Source: Rariglobus sp041662485 (GTDB lineage Bacteria > Verrucomicrobiota > Verrucomicrobiia > Opitutales > Opitutaceae). Taken from it: a stretch of DNA of 64,000 bases. The translations under genes and the position numbers were made by a program. Below, one piece after another: positions 47,030 to 56,400 of this stretch. How positions within the stretch are numbered: position 1 is the first letter of the stretch; the number at the start of each line of letters is the position of its first letter. The notes below the pieces were generated by a model that saw nothing but the letters and a program-made list of their open reading frames with translations, did not search any database and was not told where the DNA came from. The DNA is taken from NCBI GenBank assembly GCA_041662485.1, contig JBAZSJ010000007.1, forward strand, positions 62,001 to 126,000, in the 5' to 3' direction.

Positions 47030-49048
47030 TCACAACCGCTCGCGCTCCAGATTGAGCCACGCGACTTCCTTCGGGGTGAGGGTCACGCCGAGACACTCCA
47101 TAGAACTCACCGTCTCGGAGATCATGCGCGGGCCGATCAACGCGAAGTGAGGGAACGGCTGGTGCAGCACGTAGGCCGCCGCGATGGCGATGGGCGACAC
47201 GCCCTTCTTCGCCGCCAGCGCGACCGCGCGGTCGCGGCGGGCAAAGTTGTCCTCGGAATACCAGCAGCGCCGGAGTTCCTCGTCGCCGGGCTTGTCGCGC
47301 CCGGCGCGGTCGGTGAAGAAACCGCGCGCCTGGCTGGACCACGCGAAGTGAGGGAGCTGCGTTTTCTTGAGCCATTTGCGCGAGGCCGGATCGCTCGCCG
47401 CGACGCAACCGCCCCACACGGGGTCAACCATGCGGGCCAGCGAGAAGTTGTTGGAAAGCGCGCCGAAGCCCTGGAGCCCCTTGCGCTTCGCGTAGCGGTT
47501 GGCCGCGACCACGCGCTCGATGGTCCAGTTGGAACCGCCGAAGATCCCGATGCGGCCGGCGCGGACATGCTCGTTGAGAACGTCCACCAGCTCGCCCACG
47601 GGCATGTCGAGGTTGTCGCGGTGCATCAGGTAAATGTCCACGCGGTCGGTCTGCAGTCGCTCGAGCGACTGCTGCAAATGCCGCGTGATGCCCTCGGGCG
47701 TGCAGAAGGGCGTGTGCCCGCCCTTGCCGATCACGACGACCTGTTCGCGCAGGCCGCGGTTTTTCATCCACTGGCCGAGCAGTCGCTCCTGCAGGCCGTT
47801 GCCGTAAAGATGCGCGGTGTCGAAGGTGTTGCCGCCGCGCTCGAAGTAATCGTCCCACATCGCCGCGGCGTGCGGCATGGCGCGCTGGTTGTCGCACCCC
47901 ATGATGAGCCGCGAAACCGGCAGCGCCACGCCCGGCACGGCGGCTTGCGGCATGGGCGCGTTCGCGCGGCGGACCAACGGACGGCGGGAGATCGTCTGCG
48001 TGTAGGCGGCGGGCTTTTCCGACTCGTAAGTCAGCCCGATGAGCGCGCGCCACTGGTCGAGCACCGCGAGGTTGCCGAGCGTGTCGTCCGTGCTCATCTG
48101 CGGCACGTCGCGCAGGCCCGCGCGCACGGCGGCGGCAAAGGCGTCCGCCTCCAGTGCGTAAAGCGGCCGGCCCTCGATCACGATCTCCTCGGGCGCAGCC
48201 GCGCCGGGTTTGTGCAGGAGCAGTTTCGCGGAACCGCCGTCGCGGTTGATCACCCACGGCGACGGAATGAGCAGCCAGCCCGCGGTGCCGTAGATGCGCA
48301 CGACATTGTCCTGCGTCAGGCCGACGCCGGTGGAGACCTGCGCGATCACGCCGTTGTCGAACTTGAGCATGGCGGCCGCATACACGTCCGCTCCGCTTTC
48401 AGGATGCAGCACGCCCGCGCCCGTGACCGTCACGGGATCGAGAAACGGCTTGCCCGACACCGCGCCCGCGACGAGGCGCGCCATCGAGACAGTGTAGCAG
48501 CCGACGTCGAGGATGCCGCCGCCGCCCGCGGCGTTGGCCCAGATGCGCGAGGTGGCGTTGTAGTCGGTTTTGAAACTGAACGCCGCCTGCACCATGCCGA
48601 CCGTGCCGAGCGCGCCGGAGCGGATGAGCTCGACGACCTTCGCGGTCTGCGGGTGGCAGCGATACATGAACGCCTCCATGAGCACGACGCCGTGCTCGCG
48701 CGCGGCCTGCACCATCACCATGGCCTCGGCCTGGTTCAGGCCCATCGGCTTCTCGCAGAGGATGTGTTTGCCCGCCTCGGCCGCCTTGATCGCCCACTCG
48801 GCGTGCTGCGGATGTGGCGTCGCGATGTAAACCGCCTCGACCTCGGGATCGGCGAGCAACTCCTCGTAGCTGCCGTGGGAGCGGGCGATTCCCTGCGCGG
48901 TCGCGAAGGTCTGCGCGGCTTCAAGCGTGCGGCTGCCGATGGCGACCACGCGGCTGTTTTTCGAGAGGGCGACACCTTGGGCAAACACGCCGGCGATGCG
49001 GCCTGTGCTCAGAATACCCCAGCGAAGGGGCGAAGAGGCGGGGTTCAT
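47030..49048 (-). CDS. Fusion of Gfo/Idh/MocA oxidoreductase and aldo/keto reductase
   Basis: The 672-residue product combines two enzymes. Residues 1-330 are a Gfo/Idh/MocA dehydrogenase: RWGILSTGRIAGVFAQG for NAD(P), ILCEKPMGLN with the catalytic Lys-Pro, and GGGILDVGCY. Residues 375-670 are an aldo/keto reductase: SRLIMGCDNQR, GGNTFDTAHLYG with the catalytic Asp-Tyr pattern, VDIYLMHRDNLD and GIFGGSNW. It could pass an aldehyde or keto intermediate between sites. It diverges from an AraC regulator, a likely controller. Substrate unknown. Confidence 0.88.
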   Translation of the reverse strand: MNPASSPLRWGILSTGRIAGVFAQGVALSKNSRVVAIGSRTLEAAQTFATAQGIARSHGSYEELLADPEVEAVYIATPHPQHAEWAIKAAEAGKHILCEKPMGLNQAEAMVMVQAAREHGVVLMEAFMYRCHPQTAKVVELIRSGALGTVGMVQAAFSFKTDYNATSRIWANAAGGGGILDVGCYTVSMARLVAGAVSGKPFLDPVTVTGAGVLHPESGADVYAAAMLKFDNGVIAQVSTGVGLTQDNVVRIYGTAGWLLIPSPWVINRDGGSAKLLLHKPGAAAPEEIVIEGRPLYALEADAFAAAVRAGLRDVPQMSTDDTLGNLAVLDQWRALIGLTYESEKPAAYTQTISRRPLVRRANAPMPQAAVPGVALPVSRLIMGCDNQRAMPHAAAMWDDYFERGGNTFDTAHLYGNGLQERLLGQWMKNRGLREQVVVIGKGGHTPFCTPEGITRHLQQSLERLQTDRVDIYLMHRDNLDMPVGELVDVLNEHVRAGRIGIFGGSNWTIERVVAANRYAKRKGLQGFGALSNNFSLARMVDPVWGGCVAASDPASRKWLKKTQLPHFAWSSQARGFFTDRAGRDKPGDEELRRCWYSEDNFARRDRAVALAAKKGVSPIAIAAAYVLHQPFPHFALIGPRMISETVSSMECLGVTLTPKEVAWLNLERERL

Positions 49049-49153
49049 AGAATTTGGGAAAGCATTCCGAGCGTGGCCCCGCCGGCCGCGCCTGCCAAGA
49101 CTGGAGGCCGGTCTTTTGTTGTATCATAGGTTGATAATTGCAGATTTTATCCC

Positions 49154-49981
49154 GTGGAAACGGTTAATCTACAATTCTGGCGGCACCCGCCCCGCGTGCA
49201 ACTGGCCGTGGTCATGCCGCGGGCGTCACGGCGCGGCATCAAACTTTACGAGCATGCCCATCCGTTCCACGAACTCGGCTTCCTGCTTGAGGGCGAGTGC
49301 CACTGGCACGTCGGCGGGAAACGCGAACACCTCCAAGCCGGCGACCTGCTGCTCGTCCCCGCCGGCATGAAGCACTACGAAAGAACCCCCGCGCGCACGC
49401 AGGCGCGCATCGGCTGGATCGGCTTCGACTTCGCCAACGGCCACGCGGAGGTGCCTGCCCAGTTGGACACTCCGTTGTCGGCCCGCGACTACGCGCCGGA
49501 ATTCAAACGCCTCTTCGACGCGGTGCGCGACGAACGGCAAGGCAACGAGGCGGGCCACGCGGAGCGCGCCGAGCTGGCGCTCCGTGAAATCCTCATCCTT
49601 CTCTGCCGCCTCTCGCCCGCAGGCGCGGCGGTGAAACCGCGCGCCCCGGCCAAGTCCGTGCGCGGACCGCAACTGGTCCGCTCCGCCGCGCTCACGCTCG
49701 CCAGCAATCTCGCGCAGCCGATGCGCAGCCGCGACCTCGCGCACTACCACTCGCTCAGCACCTCGCATTTCGCGCTGCTGTTCCGCAGACATCAGGGCGT
49801 CAGTCCCAGCCGCTTCCTGCAAAACGCCCGCCTCGACCGCGCGAAAACCCTGCTGGGAGAGGGCGCCCTCACCGTGAAAGAGATCGCAGCCACCTGCGGC
49901 TACGTGGACGCCGCGCACTTCTGCCACGCCTTCAAGGCGGCCACGCGGCTCACGCCGAAACAGTTCCGCAACCGCGCCTGA
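49154..49981 (+). CDS. AraC-family transcriptional regulator
   Basis: The 275-residue product starts at a GTG. The N-terminal half is a cupin sensor (HEHAHPFHELGFLL-type HxH pattern, GDLLLVPAGMKH). The C-terminal third has two helix-turn-helix units, including LTVKEIAATCGYVDAAHFCHAFKAATRLTPKQFR. It diverges from the fusion oxidoreductase gene across 105 bases and probably activates it in response to a sugar. The gap is AT-rich and holds the likely promoter. Confidence 0.85.
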   Translation: METVNLQFWRHPPRVQLAVVMPRASRRGIKLYEHAHPFHELGFLLEGECHWHVGGKREHLQAGDLLLVPAGMKHYERTPARTQARIGWIGFDFANGHAEVPAQLDTPLSARDYAPEFKRLFDAVRDERQGNEAGHAERAELALREILILLCRLSPAGAAVKPRAPAKSVRGPQLVRSAALTLASNLAQPMRSRDLAHYHSLSTSHFALLFRRHQGVSPSRFLQNARLDRAKTLLGEGALTVKEIAATCGYVDAAHFCHAFKAATRLTPKQFRNRA

Positions 49982-50005
49982 GCCTGAACGCGGTTCAAAT
50001 CAAGT

Positions 50006-50075
50006 TGTAGCCGGGGTCGTTGACCCCGGTCTGGGCCACACCCCCAGAACACCGGGGTCGGCGACCCCGGCCACA
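50006..50075. repeat. REP/BIME-like element, family A
   Basis: TGTAGCCGGGGTCGTTGACC on the left, GGGGTCGGCGACCCCGGCC and ACA on the right, with one change in the right foot (CCACA rather than CTACA). It lies between convergent genes ending at 49981 and 50113, 3 kb from the transposase. Confidence 0.8.
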
Positions 50076-50112
50076 TCAATCCAGAGTGGCGATGGTTTCC
50101 GTTTGACCGCCC

Positions 50113-50352
50113 TTATTTCTTCTTGGCGCCGCCGTCACCGCGGCCGCCGCCGCCGTTGTGCAGCAGCGTGCCGCCGACCACGCCGACCGCGAACATCGCG
50201 AAATACACGAAGGTCGCGGAGGCGTGTATGGGCTTGTCGAACAGGAGCGGAAACCGGAACTCGGCCGCCTGGGTGTTCTCCTTGCTGATGAGGATCACGA
50301 GCAAAAGAATGAGCAGGAAACCCAGGGTGCGAAAAAAGGTTTTGGCGTTCAT
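50113..50352 (-). CDS. Small membrane protein, LapA-like
   Basis: The 79-residue product has two hydrophobic helices (FFRTLGFLLILLLVILI and FVYFAMFAVGVVGGTLL) and a Gly/Lys-rich tail, the layout of the LapA/DUF1049 group. It is too short for a firm call. Confidence 0.5.
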   Translation of the reverse strand: MNAKTFFRTLGFLLILLLVILISKENTQAAEFRFPLLFDKPIHASATFVYFAMFAVGVVGGTLLHNGGGGRGDGGAKKK

Positions 50353-50464
50353 GGCGTGGGGGAAGAGGTGTTGGCCAAGTCATCTCAGTCCTCCCGGCCG
50401 GGCGCAAAAACAAAACGCATCCCGAACAATTGCCTTCCTCGCCGCCCATGCTCTTGCTCGCCGG

Positions 50465-51202
50465 ATGCTGACCAAGGCCCAGATCACCCGGCTGCGCGCC
50501 CTGCGCGAAAAAAAGCACCGCGAGGCGGAGGGGCTCTACGTCGTCGAAAACCCCAAGGTCGTCGCCGAGCTGCTCGCCGCCGGGACGGTCTTCGCCGAAC
50601 TCTACGCGACGGCGGCGTGGACCGGACCGGCGCACTCGTTCCCCGTCGAGATCACCTCCGACGAGATGGCGCGCATCAGCCACTTTCCCACCCCGTCCGA
50701 GGTGTTCGCCGTCGGCCAGATCGTGCGCGCACCGCTGCCCGCCGGCGGACTGGCGCGCGGACTCACGCTCGCGCTCGACGGCATCCAGGACCCGGGCAAC
50801 GTGGGCACGCTCCTGCGCGTGGCCGACTGGTTCGCGTTTGATCGCGTGGTGCTCTCGCCCGACTGCGCCGACTTGTTTTCACAGAAGGTGATCAACGCCA
50901 GCATGGGCTCGTTTGTGCGCGTGAAGACCTTCACCGCCGACCTGCCCGCCGTGCTCGCCGCCGCCGGCGCGCCCGTGCTCGGCTGCGACCTCGGAGGAGA
51001 TGACGTGCACGCGCTGCCTGCGCTCCGTGACGTCGTCGTCGTGATCGGCAGCGAAGGCCGCGGCCTGTCCGAAGCCGTGCGAAAGATTGTCACGCGTTAC
51101 GTGACCATCCCGCGTTACGGCGGCGCGGAGTCGCTGAACGCGGGCGTCGCCGCCGCCATCGTGTGCGACAACCTGCGGCGCGCGACCCAAGGCCTTTTGT
51201 AG
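50465..51202 (+). CDS. SpoU/TrmH-family RNA 2'-O-methyltransferase
   Basis: The 245-residue SPOUT methyltransferase has an N-terminal substrate-binding domain (EKKHREAEGLYVVENPKVV) and the knot: LDGIQDPGNVGTLLRVADWF (motif 1), INASMGSFVRV, VIGSEGRGLSEAV (motif 2) and SLNAGVAAAIV (motif 3). It would methylate ribose 2'-OH in rRNA or tRNA. ATG 50465 is preferred over the open frame up to 50123. Its stop codon TAG at 51200-51202 is part of the repeat at 51198-51285. Confidence 0.88.
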   Translation: MLTKAQITRLRALREKKHREAEGLYVVENPKVVAELLAAGTVFAELYATAAWTGPAHSFPVEITSDEMARISHFPTPSEVFAVGQIVRAPLPAGGLARGLTLALDGIQDPGNVGTLLRVADWFAFDRVVLSPDCADLFSQKVINASMGSFVRVKTFTADLPAVLAAAGAPVLGCDLGGDDVHALPALRDVVVVIGSEGRGLSEAVRKIVTRYVTIPRYGGAESLNAGVAAAIVCDNLRRATQGLL

Positions 51203-51285
51203 AAGCGGCTTTACGCCGCGATTGATCGACGTGGGAGCGAGCTGGCTCGCGATGGTCGGAATCGCGGCGTAAAGCCGCTCCTACA
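51198..51285. repeat. REP/BIME-like element, family C
   Basis: TGTAGAAGCGGCTTTACGCC on the left and CGCGGC with GTAAAGCCGCTCCTACA on the right, with a GAGCGAGCTGGCTCGC hairpin between. It matches 17993-18112. It lies between convergent genes and its TAG at 51200-51202 ends the methyltransferase. Confidence 0.8.
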
Positions 51286-51317
51286 CCCAGAACCAGCCAT
51301 CGCGTAAAATATGCGGG

Positions 51318-52346
51318 TTAGAACGTGTAGCCGAGAGTCGTGAACACGCGGTGGTCGGAACGTCCGTCCGCCACCGGGCGGATCGCCTCGAACTCGTATT
51401 CGTAACGCAGATTCACGCTGACCTGCTCCGTGACCTGGCCGGAAAGCACCGAGTTCACTTTCAACTGGTAGTTCTGCGTGTCCTCCGGGGTGAAAAGATA
51501 GCTGGCCGCGTTTTTGAAGGTCACCCTATCCACGATCTTCCAGAAAAACTCATGGGAGACGTCGCCCAGGTATTTCACGCCGCTGTCGCCCAGCTTCGGC
51601 TCCGCGTATTGGACGGCGAAGCCGGGGCCGACCATGTAATACGTGCGCGGGGTCTTGAAGACCGTGTAGCTGAGCCCGATCACATCCTGGAACCGGTGGG
51701 ACAGTTCCTTGAGATAATCGTAGCCGTAGCTCAGGTCGTTGCGGATATCGAGCCGGCCGCGGAACTGCTCCCGCAGCTTGAAGTTCACGTCCAGCTTGTC
51801 GGTGTTTCGCAGGGAGTTCTGCTCGCCGTAAAGATAACGGCCGTCCAACGCGGCGAGGCCGGTGGGGGTGGTTCGAGTCACTTCCGCGCGGACATAAGTC
51901 GAGGTCGTCGAGACCAGGGAGCCGCGCGACTGGTAGTTGTAACCGGCCTCCAGCGCCTTCTTCCACTTGATCGGCGACGGCTCGGGCTTGGCCGGCGCAG
52001 GCGTGCCGGCGACCACCGTTCCCGTCGTCGGCGCGGGCGGGGCCGACACGGGGGCGGCGGGAGGCGCGACCTTGACCCAGCCCGGCGCCTGCGAAGCGGG
52101 TTCCGCCGAGGGCTCCGCGATCACCGTCAGGTTCGTGCCGCCCTTGGGAACCCGCAACTCGCCCCAGGTCTGAGAGCGGAAAACGATCACCGCATCGTCG
52201 TCGGACACGAGTTCACCGACCAGCACCTCGCCGTTGGCGAGCTCGAGCCTGTGCGTGTTTCGCGGCGCGTCGGCGGCGCCAAGCCAGTGGAAGCCGGTCA
52301 TGCCGAGACCGGCCGCGATCACCCAACGCACGATGAGATTGCGCAT
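51318..52346 (-). CDS. DUF481 outer-membrane protein
   Basis: The 342-residue product has a signal peptide (MRNLIVRWVIAAGLGMTGFH). A small N-terminal domain (HRLELANGEVLVGELVSDDDAVIVFRSQTWGELRV) is followed by a Pro/Ala linker. An amphipathic beta-strand series (YNYQSRGSLVSTTSTYVRAEVTRTT ... TLGYTF, aromatic C-terminus) fits a beta-barrel like the YdiY salt-induced protein. It probably sits in the outer membrane. It lies 24 bases downstream of the gene at 52371-53333 and may share its transcript. Confidence 0.8.
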   Translation of the reverse strand: MRNLIVRWVIAAGLGMTGFHWLGAADAPRNTHRLELANGEVLVGELVSDDDAVIVFRSQTWGELRVPKGGTNLTVIAEPSAEPASQAPGWVKVAPPAAPVSAPPAPTTGTVVAGTPAPAKPEPSPIKWKKALEAGYNYQSRGSLVSTTSTYVRAEVTRTTPTGLAALDGRYLYGEQNSLRNTDKLDVNFKLREQFRGRLDIRNDLSYGYDYLKELSHRFQDVIGLSYTVFKTPRTYYMVGPGFAVQYAEPKLGDSGVKYLGDVSHEFFWKIVDRVTFKNAASYLFTPEDTQNYQLKVNSVLSGQVTEQVSVNLRYEYEFEAIRPVADGRSDHRVFTTLGYTF

Positions 52347-52370
52347 GAGAAAACCCTCTTGGCGGCGCAG

Positions 52371-53333
52371 TTAAAACTGCCAGGTGGTGCCGATCGTGCC
52401 GCGCAACGACTTGTAGCCGCCGTTGCCCTCCTCGGTCAGCAGGGTGGCCTTGATGCTGCGGGTCTTGGTCAGTTTGTAGCCCGCGCCGATGCCGTAGGTC
52501 TCGTAGGAATCGACGATCGCGTCATTCAGCGCCGCCGTCTCGACAAAGTAGACGTAAAGCGTCCAGTGATCGAGCATGCGGTAAAGCTGAACGCCGTTCT
52601 TCAGCGTCTGTTGATTGTCACGGATAGGATCCGGATAGTTCTTGATGCCGGTATTCCAGGCGAACGAGGCCGAGTTGCCCATGTTGACCACCCAGCCGGG
52701 CGCGAACTGCCAGGCAAGCGAGCTGGACAGACCGGCGTTGATCACCCACGCGCCCTCGCGCAGGTCGGAGGAATCGCGGTAATATAATCCGGTCGAAGGC
52801 GTGATCTTCCAGCGATAGGGCACGTTGTCCTTCTTCAGGAAGGCCTGCCACGCATAGCCGGCGTTGAGTCCATAGCCGTAGGCATCGGCGGACTTGGTGC
52901 CGATCGCGTTGTCATACGTCACCGCGGTCAACGGCACGGTCAGTTCAAGCGTGCCGCGCTCGTTCAGCTTGCGGCTGTAGGGAACCTTGACCGTGTAGAG
53001 GGTCGCCTTCAGGCCGTTCACCTCAAACGTCCCGCCGCCCACCTCGACGCCGATCTGCCGCTGCGTGCCGGCTTCTTCGCTCGACTTCGCGGTCGATGCC
53101 GCGCCGCCGCCGGATGAGGCCGCGGAGGTGGTTGAATCGGCAGAACCAAACTGCTCGGCGAGATCGTTCACGGTCAGCTCACATCCCATCGTATATGTAT
53201 CCACCGACGCATCACCGGCACCGGAGACGGGAGAGTTTTCCGCGTAATGATAATCAAACTGCCCGAAAAGATTTGCCGCAGGCAAACCGCCCAATACCGC
53301 CAAAACACAGATTATCCGATGTGATGTTTTCAT
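52371..53333 (-). CDS. Outer-membrane barrel-like protein
   Basis: The 320-residue product has a signal peptide (MKTSHRIICVLAVLGGLPAANLF), a low-complexity Ser/Ala linker (60-85) and alternating beta-strands ending TIGTTWQF with a C-terminal Phe, as in outer-membrane barrels. Its closest feel is to autotransporter-type barrels, but no passenger domain is present. I do not recognise a family. Confidence 0.6.
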   Translation of the reverse strand: MKTSHRIICVLAVLGGLPAANLFGQFDYHYAENSPVSGAGDASVDTYTMGCELTVNDLAEQFGSADSTTSAASSGGGAASTAKSSEEAGTQRQIGVEVGGGTFEVNGLKATLYTVKVPYSRKLNERGTLELTVPLTAVTYDNAIGTKSADAYGYGLNAGYAWQAFLKKDNVPYRWKITPSTGLYYRDSSDLREGAWVINAGLSSSLAWQFAPGWVVNMGNSASFAWNTGIKNYPDPIRDNQQTLKNGVQLYRMLDHWTLYVYFVETAALNDAIVDSYETYGIGAGYKLTKTRSIKATLLTEEGNGGYKSLRGTIGTTWQF

Positions 53334-53418
53334 GTGAGGACTGGTTTTTAAGGGTTTTTTACGATTGCTGGATTACGCCCATCACCACTATTGGTCAAGA
53401 AGCACTTACGCCACGCTT

Positions 53419-56400
53419 ATGGACGCCATTCAAAACACCAAAGGCGAACCCGTCCCATGTCGTAAGATCGTCCGTTTATGGAGATTTTTCGTCCGGGCCG
53501 GCTTGGCCGCCCTCGTCCTCGCGTTTCTCACCCTGCTTTGGCCCGGCTGGCCGCTGCATCCGCTGGCCACCCTCGCTTCATGGCGCGCCCGTTCACAAGG
53601 GCTTGAACTGCACGTCCGGTCGCCTTGGTTGCGCCTTCATACGGACCTCACCCTGTCCTTGAATGTAAAAAGCGTCCGCGTCGGCGATCCGGCCAATCGC
53701 GACGCCCTCGCCTTGGAAAATCTCTCCGTGAGTTGGCGACTGTACGACCTCATCCGCGCACGCTGGTCCCCCGAATCCATCCGTCTCGACGAAGCCGCCG
53801 CCACCCTCCGCGCCGACGCCGACAGACGGCTGCAGTTCATCGCCTTGCCATCCGCTCCGGCGGGCGCGCCGGCCTCCGCCTTCACGCCCGCCGATCTCCC
53901 CGCCAACCTCCTCCCCCGCGAAGGCCGCGCCTTCAACCTGACCATCGCACGCACCCGCCTGTCCCTCCCCGCCGGCCTGCCGGTCGCCAAGGTCACCACC
54001 GGACCGGTCGCGCTCACCCTCGGCCAACACCGCGCCGGATACCTGGACTTTGCCGGCTCGCTCGATCTCAAGGTCGACGACCGTCCCGGCGCCGCGCAGT
54101 TCGAAGGTCAACTCGCGCTCGCCCGCGACTGGCTCGGCCGGCTCAAGGCCACCCTCAACGCCGCGCCCGGCGCGGACGCGCCCGCCACCCGCATCGCCTT
54201 CGACGCCGCGCGCGCCGACGCGACCAAGCCCGCGAGCGTTTCGCTCCGCATCAACGACTGCGCGCCCGGCGACTGGCTCGCGCTGCTCAAGCGCGCCGAT
54301 TTGCCGAAGATCACCGGCCGCTTCGACGCCGAGTTCGAGGCGACGGGCGATCCCGTGCGCCGCCATCTCGACGCCGCCTCCGTCCGTATCAACACCGGCG
54401 CCTTCACCCTCGCCCACCCCGCGCTGCTCGTGCGGCCGCTCGCCGTGACGCCCGTGCGCCTCGCGTTTCGCACCGAGGACAACGGCGATCGCGGCACCCT
54501 CGATCCCTTCGCCGCCCAGGCCGGTCCGCTCGCGCTGAACTGCTCCGGCATGACGTGGTCCTCCAAGGGCGCCACCGTTTCCGGCAACGGCAACCTGCAA
54601 CTCGGCGCGGTCCCGTTGTCGGCCCTCCTCGAATGGCTGCCGCCCGCCGTGCTCGCCAAGCTCCCGCTCACCGCGACGGAAGCCTCCGAAATCGGCCTCG
54701 CCGCCACCACGGTCACCCTCGCCGCCACCGGCGAACGCACCGCCGCCCCTCCCCGCCTCCGCGTCTCGACCCGCACCGGCCTCACGCTCAACCAGGAGAC
54801 GGTCGCCATCGAGTCCGAGGCCGGCTTCGACCCCGCGACAAAAAAATTCAACGTCCAAGTGGCGCTTCCCGATTTCGTGCAGGCGCGCTGGCAACTCGCC
54901 CTCCTGCGCCGCTTCCCCGTTCCCGAACTGGCCGCCCCGCTGCGCGCGGAGTTCAGCGTCAACGGCCGCTGGCCCGCCACGCTCGACGACGCCCGCTGGA
55001 GGATCGTCGCCGGCGAAGGCCATGTCATCCCCAGGGGTCCGAGTCTCCGCTGGCTCGCCCGACCGTTCCCGATCACGTCGTTCGCCCTCTCCGGCCGCCT
55101 CGACAACGACCAAAAGAAACTCGCCGTTGACCAGCTCGACTTCGTGAGCGGACGCGCCCACCTCGCCTTCGAGCGCACCGAACTCCAGTCGCCCCAGGCG
55201 CTGATCACCACGAGCGGAGCGGCCCCCGCCACCGCCCGCTTCGCCTTGAAGCTCGAACACTGGTATGCGGCCGATTTCATCCCGTTGCTCGGCTCCGAAC
55301 TCCAATCGATGGTCGCCCCGGCCGCCGACGACCTCGCGCAGATCGGACTCGAACGCCTCGAAACCGGCGCGGAGTTGAGCTTCGCCCGCCTGCCGTGGAT
55401 CGACCCCACCCTCACCGCGCTCAACGGCACCCAATCCGCCGTCTTCCGCATCGGCGAGGAACGCCTGCCCGTCGATGCCGTATGGAAGTTCGACCCCGCC
55501 ACGCGCCGCATCGCCGCCACCGTTCACCTCGAAGGCCTCCGTCCGGACCGCCTGAAACTCGCCTCGCTCAAAACTGCGCCGGTCCCGCCGTCGGTCCTCG
55601 ACCTCGCGTTCGCCGTCAACCTCGACGTCTCCGCCAATCCTTACGCGCAAAGCCTCGACCTCATGAATCTCAAGGCCGACCTCCGCGTTCAGGCCGACGG
55701 CGGCCGCATCAAGGCCAACCCCTACCTCGCCGCCGATCTTCCCGTCAAACACCTCGCCCTCGCCGCCTCCGCGCGGATCCTCCCGCTCCGCCTTGACCAC
55801 CTGAAGGCCGAGGCCGACTTCGGCGGCCCCACTCTCGTCATCGACGACGCCCGCCTCGATCTCGGCGACGGCGGACGCGGCGGCGTGCGCCTGTCCCTGC
55901 GCGAACTTCCCCTCGACTGGGCCCTCGCCCGCGTGCCCGCCGCCTGGATACCCGCCCCGCTGAAAGATGCCCGCGTGCGTGGCCGCCTCGCCAAGCTCGA
56001 CCTGAACGCCGGCTTCCCCTCCCCGACCGCGAAGGAAACCAAGCCCCTGCCCGACGTCCTCACCATCGCCATGGACCTCCGCGACCTCGCGCTGCGCCTG
56101 GACAACCGTCCCGAGCTCACGCTGCCGCGCCTCGACGTTTCCGGCGACCTCAGGCAATTCGACATCCGCATCGACCGCGCCTCCACCGACGGTATCAACC
56201 TCGTGAACTTCACCGCCAACGTCACCACGCCGATGTCGCCCGCCCGTCAGGCCAAGGCCGCCGGCACCGTGGAAACCGATCTCGCCCGCGTGCCCGCCCT
56301 GCTCGCCGCGGCCAAGCCCTGGGTCACGATCCCCGCCGGCGTCGATCTCGCCGGTCTCGGCGGACAAGCCACACTCCAGTTCACAGCCTCCGCCCCGCTC

